In this document: positions 39,601 to 51,311 of the stretch, in pieces
Position numbering within the stretch: position 1 is the stretch's first letter
Layout of the letters: every line of letters starts with the position of its first letter
Assembly (NCBI RefSeq): GCF_000189635.1
Contig: NW_002476481.1
Location: 434,001-498,000, forward strand
Length of the DNA: 64,000 nucleotides
Source of the DNA: Tetrahymena thermophila SB210
Taxonomy: Eukaryota; Ciliophora; Oligohymenophorea; Hymenostomatida; Tetrahymenidae
Direction: 5' to 3'
Made by a program: the position numbers and the translations under genes
Notes under the pieces: generated by a model
Database searches by the model: none
Told to the model about the DNA's origin: nothing
Seen by the model: the letters and a program-made list of their open reading frames with translations, nothing else

Positions 39601-41946
39601 GATTCTTAATGCTCTGATAATGAAGATAGTGTTGACACTAAACCAATGACTTCACTCGAGATATTTGATTGCTTAATCAGACTCCTTAGACTTTTTGAGG
39701 TCTTCAATTTTAAAGAAGCTAAGTAAAAGATACTATCTTCTTTTTCAATAAAAATAAAAAGTCCATATCAATACTTTAAAAGTGAAGAACCCTTGATAGT
39801 CAAGGAGCGTTAGAGATCTTTTTCTCCTTTTTCAATTGTTCAAAACTAAGATGATGGCACTCCAAATGGCAAGAGACGAGATATGAATAAAAGACAAGGT
39901 GCGTATAATTCGTATTCTCCATTCGGTAGATCAAATAATAATTACACTTTGAAAGAGTAATATGTAAAATGCCACAAAGAAGACCACTACTCTGAAAAAA
40001 TTCTTTATGATTTTGAATCTCTGTAAACCTTTGAATATCTACAAGCTAATTTCGCATTTAATCAAATTCAATAACCTTATCACCTTTTAGTCAACCAAAA
40101 ACAATCTGTTTCACCATAACCGAGATAAACAAATATAAATTAAAACAACAATATAAAATTTGTAGAAATGCAAAGGGGATATCATTAATCAAAAACTACA
40201 ATAAGTTCTCCTATCAATAAACTTGAGAATAATGTTAGTCCTGTCTCATACAAAAATGATGTTAGCCTCAACTATTTTCCTGCAACTAAGACACTTAATT
40301 TAAGCTAAATGCAAATAGCAAACGACCAATCATCCTAAAAGTCAACTAATCTAACTAGTGAAAATAATAAAAGCATCCTAAACCACTAACGAGCTTTATC
40401 ACAAAACATAAGACACGTCAATATAAATAACTACAATACAGATAATACTTATAATAAAGCTGCAACAAATAACAAAAGAAATGTTAGTCAAATCAGCAAC
40501 AATAACATTTAAAGTAGCCAAATAGAAAAGAGTAATTTAAATATCTTTAAGAATGATTCCTCTACAATTTCTTTAATATCAAACTAATCAAACATAGAAC
40601 AGACTTCTTTTCCTTAACAAAAGTAAAATGAAAACTAAGCTAGCAAAAAACTAAATGGTATTTTAAACAATAATAATAATAATAATTTTACTAAATAGTA
40701 ATAAATTTTAAAGAATAATAATCCCAATGAATCTCTAGAAATCAGCATAGATTAGATAAATCAAAAAGAATAAAAGTTAAATGACCTTCAGAGAATTAAT
40801 GGCATGCAGATCCCTAACATACGTATGCTAAATACATCTTAGAACGAAAAACGTAATCCTTAAACATTTTAATCTTTGTTAAACGAATAAAGAGGAGGAT
40901 ACAAAACAGAAGAAAACTTAAATGCTAGATAGATCACTCCTAATGCTTCATTTATAAATACAAATAATAATAAAGACTTAAGCTTTTCTCAAATATCAAT
41001 GAGTCCTCTATTGAACAAATCAAATCTGATAAGAAACGGTTCAAGTAACTCATTCATTAACTAAACTAATTAATCATTTATCAACTAACCTAACATATTT
41101 AACAGTACAAATATTTCTGCTATTGAAAAACAATAAAATTTTTCTTATACTTAATAAACTAATAGCTTCATTTCAATGCAATAAAATAAGCCAATGCTCA
41201 ACTAGAACTAATAATATTTCCAAACAAAAAAAGATAATAATAATTACAATACAAAATAATTACAAGATTCAAATAAAAATTTTAATCAACCAACCCTGAA
41301 TATCATAGATACAAATAAAATGGCAAGCCAATGGCTTAATTCTAAACAACAATAATTAAATAATACAATGAGCAATAACAACTAAAACAATAAGTTGGAA
41401 AATTTTAGCAATTAAAATATTAACAGATAAAATGTAGCTGCTATATATCAAATCGACTTAAGATAGTTCAACAAAGAAAAGTAATTCTAAGGTCCCTAAA
41501 TGGTGTAAGAATCAAATAAATAATTGTAAGGAGATATTGGTGAAGATGATTTGGAATCTAAAAGAAATCTGCTTAGTACATTCCAAGCATCTAAAAATGC
41601 TTAAAAATAAGTTTAGACCTAATAGTAGTACTACTCTAACCCTCAATAATCTTTTCAAAGATAATTACCAAACACATTTAACAAATAAATTCAGCAATAT
41701 ACCTAAAATTTAAATTAAAATAACCAATCAAAACCTAATTAGTAAAAATAAATACTTTCTAAAAATGTACAAATGAGAAATAATACTTTGCTAGGAGAAG
41801 AAAACGTTACTGACGACGAAGAATACAACGATGAAGTCAATCAAAATAAATTATAGAACTCAGAAAGTAATAAATACAGAGCAGCAAAAGAATTAATTAG
41901 TCCATTTACCATTAAACAAAACCTTGAAAAATATTAAATTCAATGA
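36619..41946 (+). CDS. Ankyrin-repeat protein with huge N/Q-rich region
   Basis: A single exon of 1,776 codons from ATG 36619 to TGA 41944-41946, giving 1,775 aa; I found no in-frame TGA. The chosen ATG is the nearest in-frame one upstream of the coding-like sequence; another ATG at 36687 is in a frame that ends at 37030. Residues ~145-212 hold ankyrin repeats (NTPLHIC, LLLDYGANPNCRNKEGWCPI, HLAAKKGSLSAI), and another follows a Q-rich linker near 270-300 (SLLHIAANLGHASMLEFL). These should mediate protein contacts. Two more ordered helical regions appear near residues 640-690 and 790-860. The last ~700 residues are dominated by N, Q, S and T, probably disordered and prion-like. No enzyme motif is seen. 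Confidence 0.88.
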
Positions 41947-43031
41947 AACTATTTAATAATAATCTTTAATTAATTAATTAATTTTCTTTACTTGTAAATA
42001 TTCCTTCCACACATACACATAAATCTTTAAAATTATAACTTACTAACTCATTATAATAATAAATAACTTATCTTATTTGAAAACATTTTAATTAATTTAT
42101 CAATTTTATATTTTTATTAATTATGAAAAAATGTTGGTTTCTTTATTTTTTTCGTGTAATTTATATAAAAAATTCAAAATGCCTTTTCAAAAAATTTAAA
42201 TCAATTACACTTTTTATAACTATTGAAAATTTCATAATCCTTTGAACAAGTTTTAAAATTTTAAAAACAAAACAATTTAATTTAGCTAAGTTAGTTAGTT
42301 AGTTAAATAGTTAATTAGTAATAAAATAAATAATAAATGCAAAAGTTGTTTCAGAATTATTCACCAGAATATCTAAATGTTAAATATATTTCTCTGTTCT
42401 TTTTCTTGGTATTTTGAAAGTACATTTATTTTTTTATTTAGAATAATAAAGCACTTATGAAAGTTTATTTAAAATATGACTAATTCTCTTATTATTTTTA
42501 TATATTTCAATAAATTTAAACATTTTCATTTGTAAAGAAAAATTTTTTATATTTTCTTATAAATGTTTGTTTTAAATGAATTTAAAAAAAAAAAAAAATA
42601 TTATCAAAATAGTTTAGAAAGAACCTTAATAAAATAAAAATTAAAAATATTTAATAAACGATTTTATCTTTTCAATTTTTTGTTAAATCAAGTTCAAAAT
42701 TTGTTTCAAAACCTATTTTTATTTAATTTAAATTTTCTTTAATTTTAAAAAATAATATTTACTACTCTGCTATATATATATATATCTTACTCATAAAATA
42801 ATTAATTCGTGAATAGCAGCTACATATTTTTAATTAGTATTAAATTAAAAAGTAAGTCTACACTAAAATAAAGAAGGAATAGTGAAATAAAACAAGGAGA
42901 TTTTTAATAATATTAGGAGAATGTTTAAAAATGTTCTTTTCAAAAAAAAAACCTATTCATATAAGAACTTTCAAGATATATTTAAAATTTTAATTGATCA
43001 TAGATTTTCACAGTGAAAGTTTTTTAGACTT
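41947..43031. other. Gap between convergent genes with simple repeats
   Basis: About 1.1 kb between the 3' ends of the ankyrin gene and the first membrane-protein gene. It contains a ttag tetranucleotide run (about 42291-42320), a 13-base A run (about 42584-42598) and a (TA)7-8 run (about 42770-42785). No gene is seen. Confidence 0.5.
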
Positions 43032-46000
43032 TCAATAGTTTATTAAAAATTCTTATATGACTATATATAAGAGTATTCTAATATTCTCTTGTTTGGTTAA
43101 TTAGCCTAGCTGTTTAAACTCTATTATTACTACGTAAAATCCATTTATGATTATTAATTTATCAAAGTAGCATCTTATTAAGTCTATTAGTTAAAATAGA
43201 AAACTTTAGACGACTAATTATGTTGCTAATTGCCTTATTCTTAAAATAAAAAAATTATAAATATAGTAAAAGAGTAAAATATTTAATATACAATATGACT
43301 CAACTGCTAAATTAAGCTAATCTTTTAATTACTAGTTATTTTATTCCTTAAAGTAGGCCATAGCTAAATCAATAAATTAATACTTGACTGATTATTATTA
43401 TTAATTAAAATTTTGGTAAAGAAATATTAATATTTCACATACAATTAAAGTAAAATAGAATGCAATTCCACTCATACTCACATAAAAGTTGGATGTGAAA
43501 AAAATGTAAGAAAAAAATGATATTCTTTAGATGTACAGAGAAATTTAGGTTGCAGCTTTTTTAAGAATATTTTTACTATAGAATGCTGGTCTAAATATTA
43601 CTAAGTATTGATACTTAAAAGCAAAATACATTAAAAATAGGAGCAATATAGGTAAAATCAGCATCACAGGCATACAAAAATTAAATGGAATAGTAATCGC
43701 TAACAGGTTGAATAAAGACAAAGTGCAATCTTCTAATAAAAATTTTTGTCTTTTGAAAATCTTGTTTAACTCAAATTAAGTTTTTTTAAGGTATCTCTGA
43801 GGCTTTTAGTAATAGGATTGTTTTAATTTGGAGAGTAGATACTTTAATGGAAACAAAGACTTTATTAAAAATAAATTTATTAACCAACTTATTTAAATCA
43901 CAAAAAATAAATAAATTAAATCATAAAAAAGTATATTAATTCAATTATAAAAAATTAATTAATTAATTAAATTATAAAAAAAAAAATAAATGATTAAAAT
44001 CATTAAAAAAATGAAATAATAATTTAAGAAAATTATTTAAAAAATAAATAAATAAATAAATAAAGTTATGAAAAATATGAATTATTTAAATCATAAAAAA
44101 ATAAATTATTAAAATCATTAAAAAAATAAATTATTAAAGTTATGAAAAATTTGAATTATTTAAATCATAAAAAAAGAATTATTTAAATCATAAAATATGA
44201 ATTATTTAAATGATAAAAAAATGAATTATTAAAATAATTAAAAAAGAAATGGTTTACCTTTAAGCTAAAAAGAATGGATGCTATCAAAAAATTTGTTTAA
44301 AATGTATCAAAAAGGTAAAGATTGCCAATATTATTTTCGATGTAATAATCTTGATATGCAAGTTGGTAAAAACCAAAGAGGAACATAGAACCAAGAGGGA
44401 AAAAAATATAATAGATTGAGTAGAAGAAGAAGATATTTTGTAAGTAGATAAAAACTCTTTTTGATTTTAATGAGTTTACCAGATGATTAGTATAATTATC
44501 ATATATTTTTTCACTAACTAAATAAAATATTGTTTATGACGCTGCTACAATAGCTAGGGATAAATAGGAAAGAAATGATTTTTCTTTATATTGTTCACTA
44601 CTTAATTTTGTCAAGTAGATAAAGTAAAGAATAAACAAGGAAAAAATAAATAGAAATGTTCCTAAAATCTTAACCAAAACTAGCTTCCTAATCTTATTTT
44701 AAAGTTCCAAGCCTACCATTTTCCAGTTTATATTTTAATGAGTTGAATTTTAAATTTAATATCTATTTAGCGAATATTCCGAACTCTTTTTTCTGAATAT
44801 GTATTTAATCTTCTAAAAAAAGCTTTTGATAGGATTTTAAGTCTTTAAGAGTATTAAAAGCATATTCTTTTATTAAATGCTTGTACATTTAATTATGTAT
44901 TAAGAAGACAATATTTTTTTCGAATTAGATATCTTTTCTAACTCCTTTTTTAACTCTTCATACTTTTTAACGAGTGAAGCAAGTTTTTTTGTTTTTCTAT
45001 TTTTCTATTTTAAAATTTCCAAGCATTTATCAATAGTCATATATTCTATTCTTTAGTTTTAACACTCAAAGCTAATTTCATTTACATTTTGTTATTCTAT
45101 GTCGTGGCAGCTATTATATTATTATTACACTTATTCTTAAGAATTATCCTATTCAATTAAACATTTAATATCTTGCTATTCTTCTTAAATTTCATCATTC
45201 TCTTTGTTCTAAGGGTCATGAATAGAATCATTATTTTTTTGATCGTTTTCAAATTAATTTTAATTTTATTTACTACCTTCATTTCCCATTTTATATAAGT
45301 TTCTCTACTTATTTATTGATGAAATAGAACTGTAAACTTTTGAATTTTTTATTTATTTTTATTGATTTTTTATCATATTTGGGTCAATTTTTTGAAGTTA
45401 TTTAATAATTTTCATGTAAAAGTTATTAATTTTTTTTAAGAGCTAAGATATTTTATAGTAATCAATTATTTGAATACAATTTTCTACTTCTATTTTCAAA
45501 TCCATGCTCTATATTTAAATATTTTCTTTTTCAATGTAATCATTCAATTCTTAAGTTAGAGCTTCTTCTACTTATTCCTTGTTTAATCCTTTTTAAAAAT
45601 ATTTAAGCACTATCTAGTTGGATTACGGTTCCTTTTCTTATTTGCTCTCATCAACTTATTTGCACACAGCATTAATGTAATATTTGAGAATATAGCTGAA
45701 TATAATCCATATAGCAAACGAAATATTATTCATAGTTTAATTTGGAAGCTCAACAATATCAATAATTCCTAAACTTCCTGCAATGTAGCTATAGCAGTTG
45801 TCACTTTTGCAAACTTTTAGCTATTCTAAACCTGGAAAAAGATTGATAAAAAATAAAACTAATAGGACAGATATAGTCATTTTCATCATAGTAAATAGCA
45901 GTGGAACACCCATCCCGTATTTTTATGTGATTAAAGTTTACTTATAAACATCGAAAAAGAGCCAATTTAATTCTTTCTTGGTTTTTTGAAAATAAATCTG

Positions 46001-46246
46001 AGTGATTGTTTTATTCCTTTTCTATTATTTAGCCTCATTCAAATCTGCTGGAAACTTAGATATCGCTTGCTAAATATTCTAAGATATTTTAGCTTCTTTC
46101 TACTATGTTATGTTGTAAAAACTAGGGTCTTGGATTTACAAACTACTTTTTTAAATGGTTTTTCTATATTTCCAAAAAATATTTTGAAGCTCTTCAGCTG
46201 CTGTTGAAGTTGCATCATTCTATTTTTAAATTAAGGAATCTTTCAT
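43032..46246 (-). CDS. Polytopic membrane protein, paralog A
   Basis: Two exons, 46246-44258 and 43841-43032; 932 aa, phase-0 intron. It aligns along its whole length with paralogs B and C but is clearly more diverged. N-terminal cytosolic ~105 residues are followed by the shared motif KYGMGVPLLFTMMKMT and a first membrane segment, a short lumenal/extracellular loop with CKSDNC, then a second membrane region near 170-190. A ~300-residue Q/N/K-rich cytosolic loop follows, then about seven further hydrophobic segments, including LAITIPFNFCMPVMLILPI in exon 2. Two N-terminal helices, a large cytosolic loop and a C-terminal bundle recall OSCA/TMEM63 channels; this is inferred from topology only. 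The single intron (43842-44257) is long and filled with a ~20 bp repeat. Confidence 0.8.
43842..44257 (-). repeat. Intron of paralog A built of ~20 bp A/T repeats
   Basis: The intron consists largely of variants of aattatttaaatcataaaaa (for example near 44075, 44152, 44170 and 44195) together with aaataaataaa runs. The matching introns of paralogs B and C are only about 60 bases and lack the repeat, so it expanded after the split of A from B/C. Confidence 0.8.
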
Positions 46247-47353
46247 AATTAAAATAAGTCAATTTGTCTGTCTTTAATTTTGTGCAAAACATATTTTTAT
46301 ATTTATTTTTTATTATACTTTAATTGATTTAAATGCTTAATAATCTTATTCTTAGCTAAAAAAAATTTTTTTCTGGTCATCTATGCGTCATGTTAATAAT
46401 TAAATATATCAAAGTAACTAAATCAGAGCAATTTATCTAGATAAATGTTGTTATTGACTTACATTTTTTCAATTTAAAGTTATATTAAAATGTGAAATTA
46501 ATACATATCTACATAATAATTCTTTCTTATTTATTACTTATTAACAAACTAAAAGTTATCTATCAAATTGTTCTTAATAATTAGTATTTAAATAATCATT
46601 TTTAATTCAAAATATTTTCTACCTTGAAGTTTGAAAATACAAAATTTAATTTAATCCAAATTTTTTTTAACATTTAAAAAAATAAAAAATTTGTTGAGAA
46701 TTTTTTTCAAACCTCAAATTTCGATAGTAAGAGAATTTTTTACAGTAAATAAATTTGTTTATTTGTTTTAAATTTTTTTGCAAACAAACAAAAATTCTTA
46801 GTAAAAAAAGAAGGTTTTACTGTTCATTTAGATTTGAATGAAATATTAAACTTAATCAAGAATTCTATCAAAATAAAATTGTGACATATTTAACAACCAT
46901 TTCTTTTAGATGATAAATAAGTTTCAAAAATTATTAAAAAGATATCCAGTCCACTTATGCTTTTAAGTTATAATTTTTTAGAAAAATGTTTGGACTTTTA
47001 CATTATATTTAATATATGTGTGTGATATATTTTAAAAATTAATGTTTTTTTTCTATCTAATTAAAGAAATATAATAAGAATAAATTATATATAAAAACAT
47101 TTGAAAATTTATTTTATACAATATTAAAATAGGTTTTTCTTTTTATAATAAACTGGTTTCAGAAATTTACTTCGCCTTTATAAGAACTGTTTAGCTAAAT
47201 TTATGATTGAATATGTAATATGCATGCATTAATGTAAATGTTAAAGCATTGATTTTAATAACCTTTTTAAATATTTAAATCTTAAAATATTTATAAAATA
47301 ATTAAAATCAATTAATTAAAATTTTATATCTCTTGTAAGCTCTATTCATTGAT
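46247..47353. other. Spacer between paralogs A and B
   Basis: About 1.1 kb of A/T-rich DNA upstream of paralog A and downstream of paralog B. No gene is seen. The part next to B (about 47100-47353) resembles the 3' flank of C (about 51060-51311), so it was within the duplicated unit. Confidence 0.5.
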
Positions 47354-50300
47354 TCAGTCAACATTTTTAGCAATGAAATAATTTTGATTAATCTTAGATA
47401 TATTTATATTTTTAATATTAAAGCATGAAAGAGTAATGAAACCTCTTATTTTATTTTGTATTAAATTAAGTATCTGATGCTGTCTACATTTTAAGCTATG
47501 AATCAGCTTATGAAAGCTGATCTGACTATAAATTACTATTTAGTTATTACTAGTTAAAGTAAAATACTCTAGACTGAATATTGCTTTGACTACTACTCTT
47601 ACTAAAATACTCTGAAAAAGAAAAAAAATAAAATTATAATAAAATAACAGATAATTAATGAATTAAATATTACAATACTACTCCACTGCTTAGCTAAGCT
47701 AGGTATTGAGTTCATCTTTTTTCTCCACTTAGAAATGTCCTATCATATTATTAATGAACTCAAATCTAGAAGCTTTTTTTTTCTTAAAATTGTGCTTGAT
47801 ATAGAAGACTACAATTATCTCGAAAATCGCATAGACTAAATAGAAAATAACACCACTAAAGAGTATAAATATGTTTGATGTAAAGAAAATGTAAGAGAAA
47901 AACGAAATTCTTTGGATGTAATTTGCAAAGATTCTACTAGTTTTTTTATGGATTGATTTGCAGTAATATCCAGGTCTCAAAACCATTAAGTATTGATACT
48001 TAAAGGAGAAATACATAATAAATAGAAGCAAAATAGGTAAAATCAGCAAAATAGGTAAGCAAAATGTGAACGGAATAGAAATAACAAGTAAGTTAAATAA
48101 AGCTAGTGTGCAGTCCTCTAATCTAAATTTTTGTCTTCTAAAAATCTTATTCAATTCGTACTACGTCTTTTTTAGATATCTCTTAGATTTTAAGTAGTAC
48201 TTTTAAATTATTTATTTTTTAATGAGCTTAACTGGAAAAATCGACTAAAATGTTTATTTTAAAAATTTTAATATGTATTTCATTAAATAGATTATTTAAT
48301 TTTACTTTAGCGCTAAAAAGAGAAGCTGCCACCAAAAAATTAGTGACAAACATTTAAAAAGGGCGTACTTGTTTAAATGGCTCAAAATATTAATTATTAT
48401 TAACATCAAATAGCTGATTGATTCCATAAAGGAATACAGTTCCTAGAGGGAGAATAATATAAAACAAAGAATAAAAAGTGAATAAATTTTGCATGTAAAG
48501 CACTATTCGCTTTGAATCGATTGAAGTAATCATGTGAACTGAATAAAAATCATAGAGTTTTTCACTTAGCAAGTAAAAAATTGTTGTGATCAGAGAAAAT
48601 AGAGCTTTTTTTAAATATTATTCTGTCACATTTTCCTAATTTTAATCATTATCAGCCTTGAAAGAGTATAAAGTAATTAGGAAATAATAAAAGATTACAA
48701 ACTGAACCAGACCTAAAATATAGACTAAAACTTATTTTTTTAATTTATCCTGCAATTCTATACCTATTGTTTACCAATTTATGTTCAAATGTGTTGAACT
48801 TTAAGGGAAATATCTGTCTAAAGAATAACTAGAGTATTTACTTCTGAAAATATATTTTGCTTTCTAAAAAAAACTTTTAAAGGGATTAGAAGGCTTTAGA
48901 AAAATTAGAAGTAAATTTTTTTGCTGAATACTGTTGCACTTAACTATGTAAGACGAAGAAAGAGTTTTCTTCGAAATGTATTCTTATTGCAATTCCAATT
49001 TTACTTTCTAATATTTCTAAATTAGTTTAATTAGTTTTTTTATTTTTTTATCATCTTCTTTTCTTAAAAGTTATTAGCAATAAAACAAATCTACTATTTA
49101 TATCCTGTAATCATCTGACGAACTTGTGCTAAGTTATTCATTGTATTCTTTAATATCAATTTAATTTTAAGCTTCTTTCTCTAACCAAAGAGATTTACTT
49201 ACATTTATTTAGTTTTATTATTATTCACTCTACTCTATTTCTTAAGTCTTTAATTCCTCAGTTATCTATTTTTATTCTTCATTTACATTCTGTAAATTAG
49301 CTTAATCTTCTAAAAAACTAGTATTTTATTGATTTTTATTATCGTATAGCAGCTATTTATGTTCAATTTCATCTTGGCTTTCTTTTTTTTAATCTGGTTC
49401 ATTTACCGAGTTTTTAAATCTTTAGTTATGGATCTCGTTTTCATTTTTGTTATAATTAAGGTTATTTATTTAAGGAATTGAACCAAAAACTTTAAAATTT
49501 TAAGCTTCTTCTGATTATTCTTATTAGGGTTTCATAATTTCTTCATCTATACTTTTCATTAGCTTTATAATTTTCATATAAACTTTATTTGTTTCTTTTA
49601 TTTTTTTAGATATTTTGTAGTAATTAGTGATAGGGGTGACATGAGCAAGTGAAATTCTCATGTCATTTCTTATAATTGAAATTTATTCCTTTTCAATATA
49701 TTGATAGAATTTTTAAGTGAGTTGCTCTTCAATTTATTCCTAGGACAACCCCTTTTGAAAATATTTAAGGATAATTTAGTTAGATTTAGCGACATAATCG
49801 TGTCTATTTTCGTCATCTGTTTCACATATTCTGTATATGTAGAGTTTAAAAATATAGCTAAAAACTAACCAAGAAGCAAATGAAAAACTAATCATAAAAT
49901 CGCTAGGCAAGTTAACAATGTCTATGATACCTAAACCTCCACCAATAAAACTATAACACTGATCAGAATCGCAGACGTTAAACTAATTTAATCCTGTATA
50001 AAGATTGGCAAAGAATAGAATCAATAATACAGCAATTGTCATTTTCATCATTGTAAAGAAAAGAGGAACACCCATTCCATATCTTTCAATCAAATAAGAT
50101 TCTTAGTAAATGTTAAAAAACAACCAATCTATTTTTTTCTTCCTTTAATTTAAATAAATCTCATATATTGTCTAGTTTTTCTTTTTTTGTTTTGCCTCAT
50201 CTACATCGCCAGGGAACTTAGACATGGAATATTCATTTTAAAAAGATTCGGGGTCTTTCTATTTCATACTCCTAAAGTTTGAGTCTTCAAGATAACCCCT

Positions 50301-50402
50301 TTCTTTCTGAGTATGTCTCCTATATTTATATATGATTGCCTATAATTCTTAACCAATACTTTCATCGATTTATCTCTCCTCTTAAATCAATTTTTCTTTC
50401 AT
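47354..50402 (-). CDS. Polytopic membrane protein, paralog B
   Basis: Two exons, 50402-48306 and 48244-47354; 995 aa, with a phase-0 intron at the same place as in A and C. The start is the first ATG of the frame (MKEKLIQEERQ). Hydrophobic segments lie near residues 108-140 and 165-190, then a charged, Q-rich cytosolic loop spans ~195-550. It has coiled-coil character (LIKLIQKYQKVKLELQQ). Further segments are near 556-580, 600-620, 640-665, 685-700, 746-782 (two) and 812-850. The first loop has a Cys pair in NVCDSDQCYSFIGGG. Topology resembles OSCA/TMEM63-type channels, without sequence proof. A ~145-residue tail after the last helix stays open to TGA 47354-47356 and is matched by C in frame. 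It is a tandem duplicate of C at ~3.96 kb spacing. Confidence 0.83.
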
Positions 50403-51311
50403 TATTGTTTTAGTAATAATTATTAATTTGATTAATATAATTAATAGTTTAAAAAAATTTAATATGTTACTAATTAATTAATTAATTATTTATCAACAAA
50501 TATTACCAAAAAACTTTTTGGGTCAGGGAGTATAAAACAAGCATAAATATATTTATTTTAACCACAATTTTAAATAAACTAATACAATGTTTATTAAATT
50601 CATAAAGATTTATCCTTACAAATATCTTATATTAAAAAAAAGATATGAAATTATTTAAAGAATATTTTAATATAGTAAATTATGTAATTATCTTGAGAAA
50701 CACATTTTCATAAAATACTTACATTTATTACAGATTAAAAACCCTTTTTTAAACCTTAATGTATCGTTTATTTATTTATAAATTAATTAATTTTTAAATA
50801 AAGAACTACTATATTTATATTTCATTTTTTCAGTATTTATCAATTCTAAAATATTATATTGGTAGTAAATAATTATCTTCAAATAAGCAAATAACTTACT
50901 TTAAAAAAAAAGGAATATAGTTATTTTCAGAATATTTGTAAATTAAAAATTTTGTTTTTATTTTAAATAGCACAAGTTTTACAAATAATTAAATTTCAAT
51001 TAATAGAATTAAATTTATTATTATCAAATTAATTAAAAAAATATTTTCCAATTTATTAAATATAAAATCCTTTGAAAATTTAGTTTATACAATAATAAAA
51101 TATTTATTTGATTATTCAATTAATAAACTGATTTAAGAAATTTGGTTGACTTTTTTATGAAACATTAAGTTCAATTTATTATTAAATATGGAAATCTATC
51201 CATAAATAAATGTTAAATATAACATTTAATTTAAAAATATTTTTTAATTATTTATAAATAATTAAAATCAATTAATTAAACTTTTATATAGTTTGAATGA
51301 TATTCGTTGAT
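50403..51311. other. Spacer between paralogs B and C
   Basis: About 0.9 kb. The first ~240 bases upstream of B resemble the upstream flank of C (shared blocks such as gtataaaacaa or atataaaacaa, and atttatcctta), so the promoter region was copied with the gene. A segment near 50830-50960 also resembles the repeat units upstream of C. No gene is seen. Confidence 0.55.

Noticed and set aside
42960-43250. Possible tRNA-like GC bump near 43100
   Set aside because: The bases belong to the coding tail of paralog A and partly to spacer; no acceptor stem, anticodon loop or B box could be drawn.
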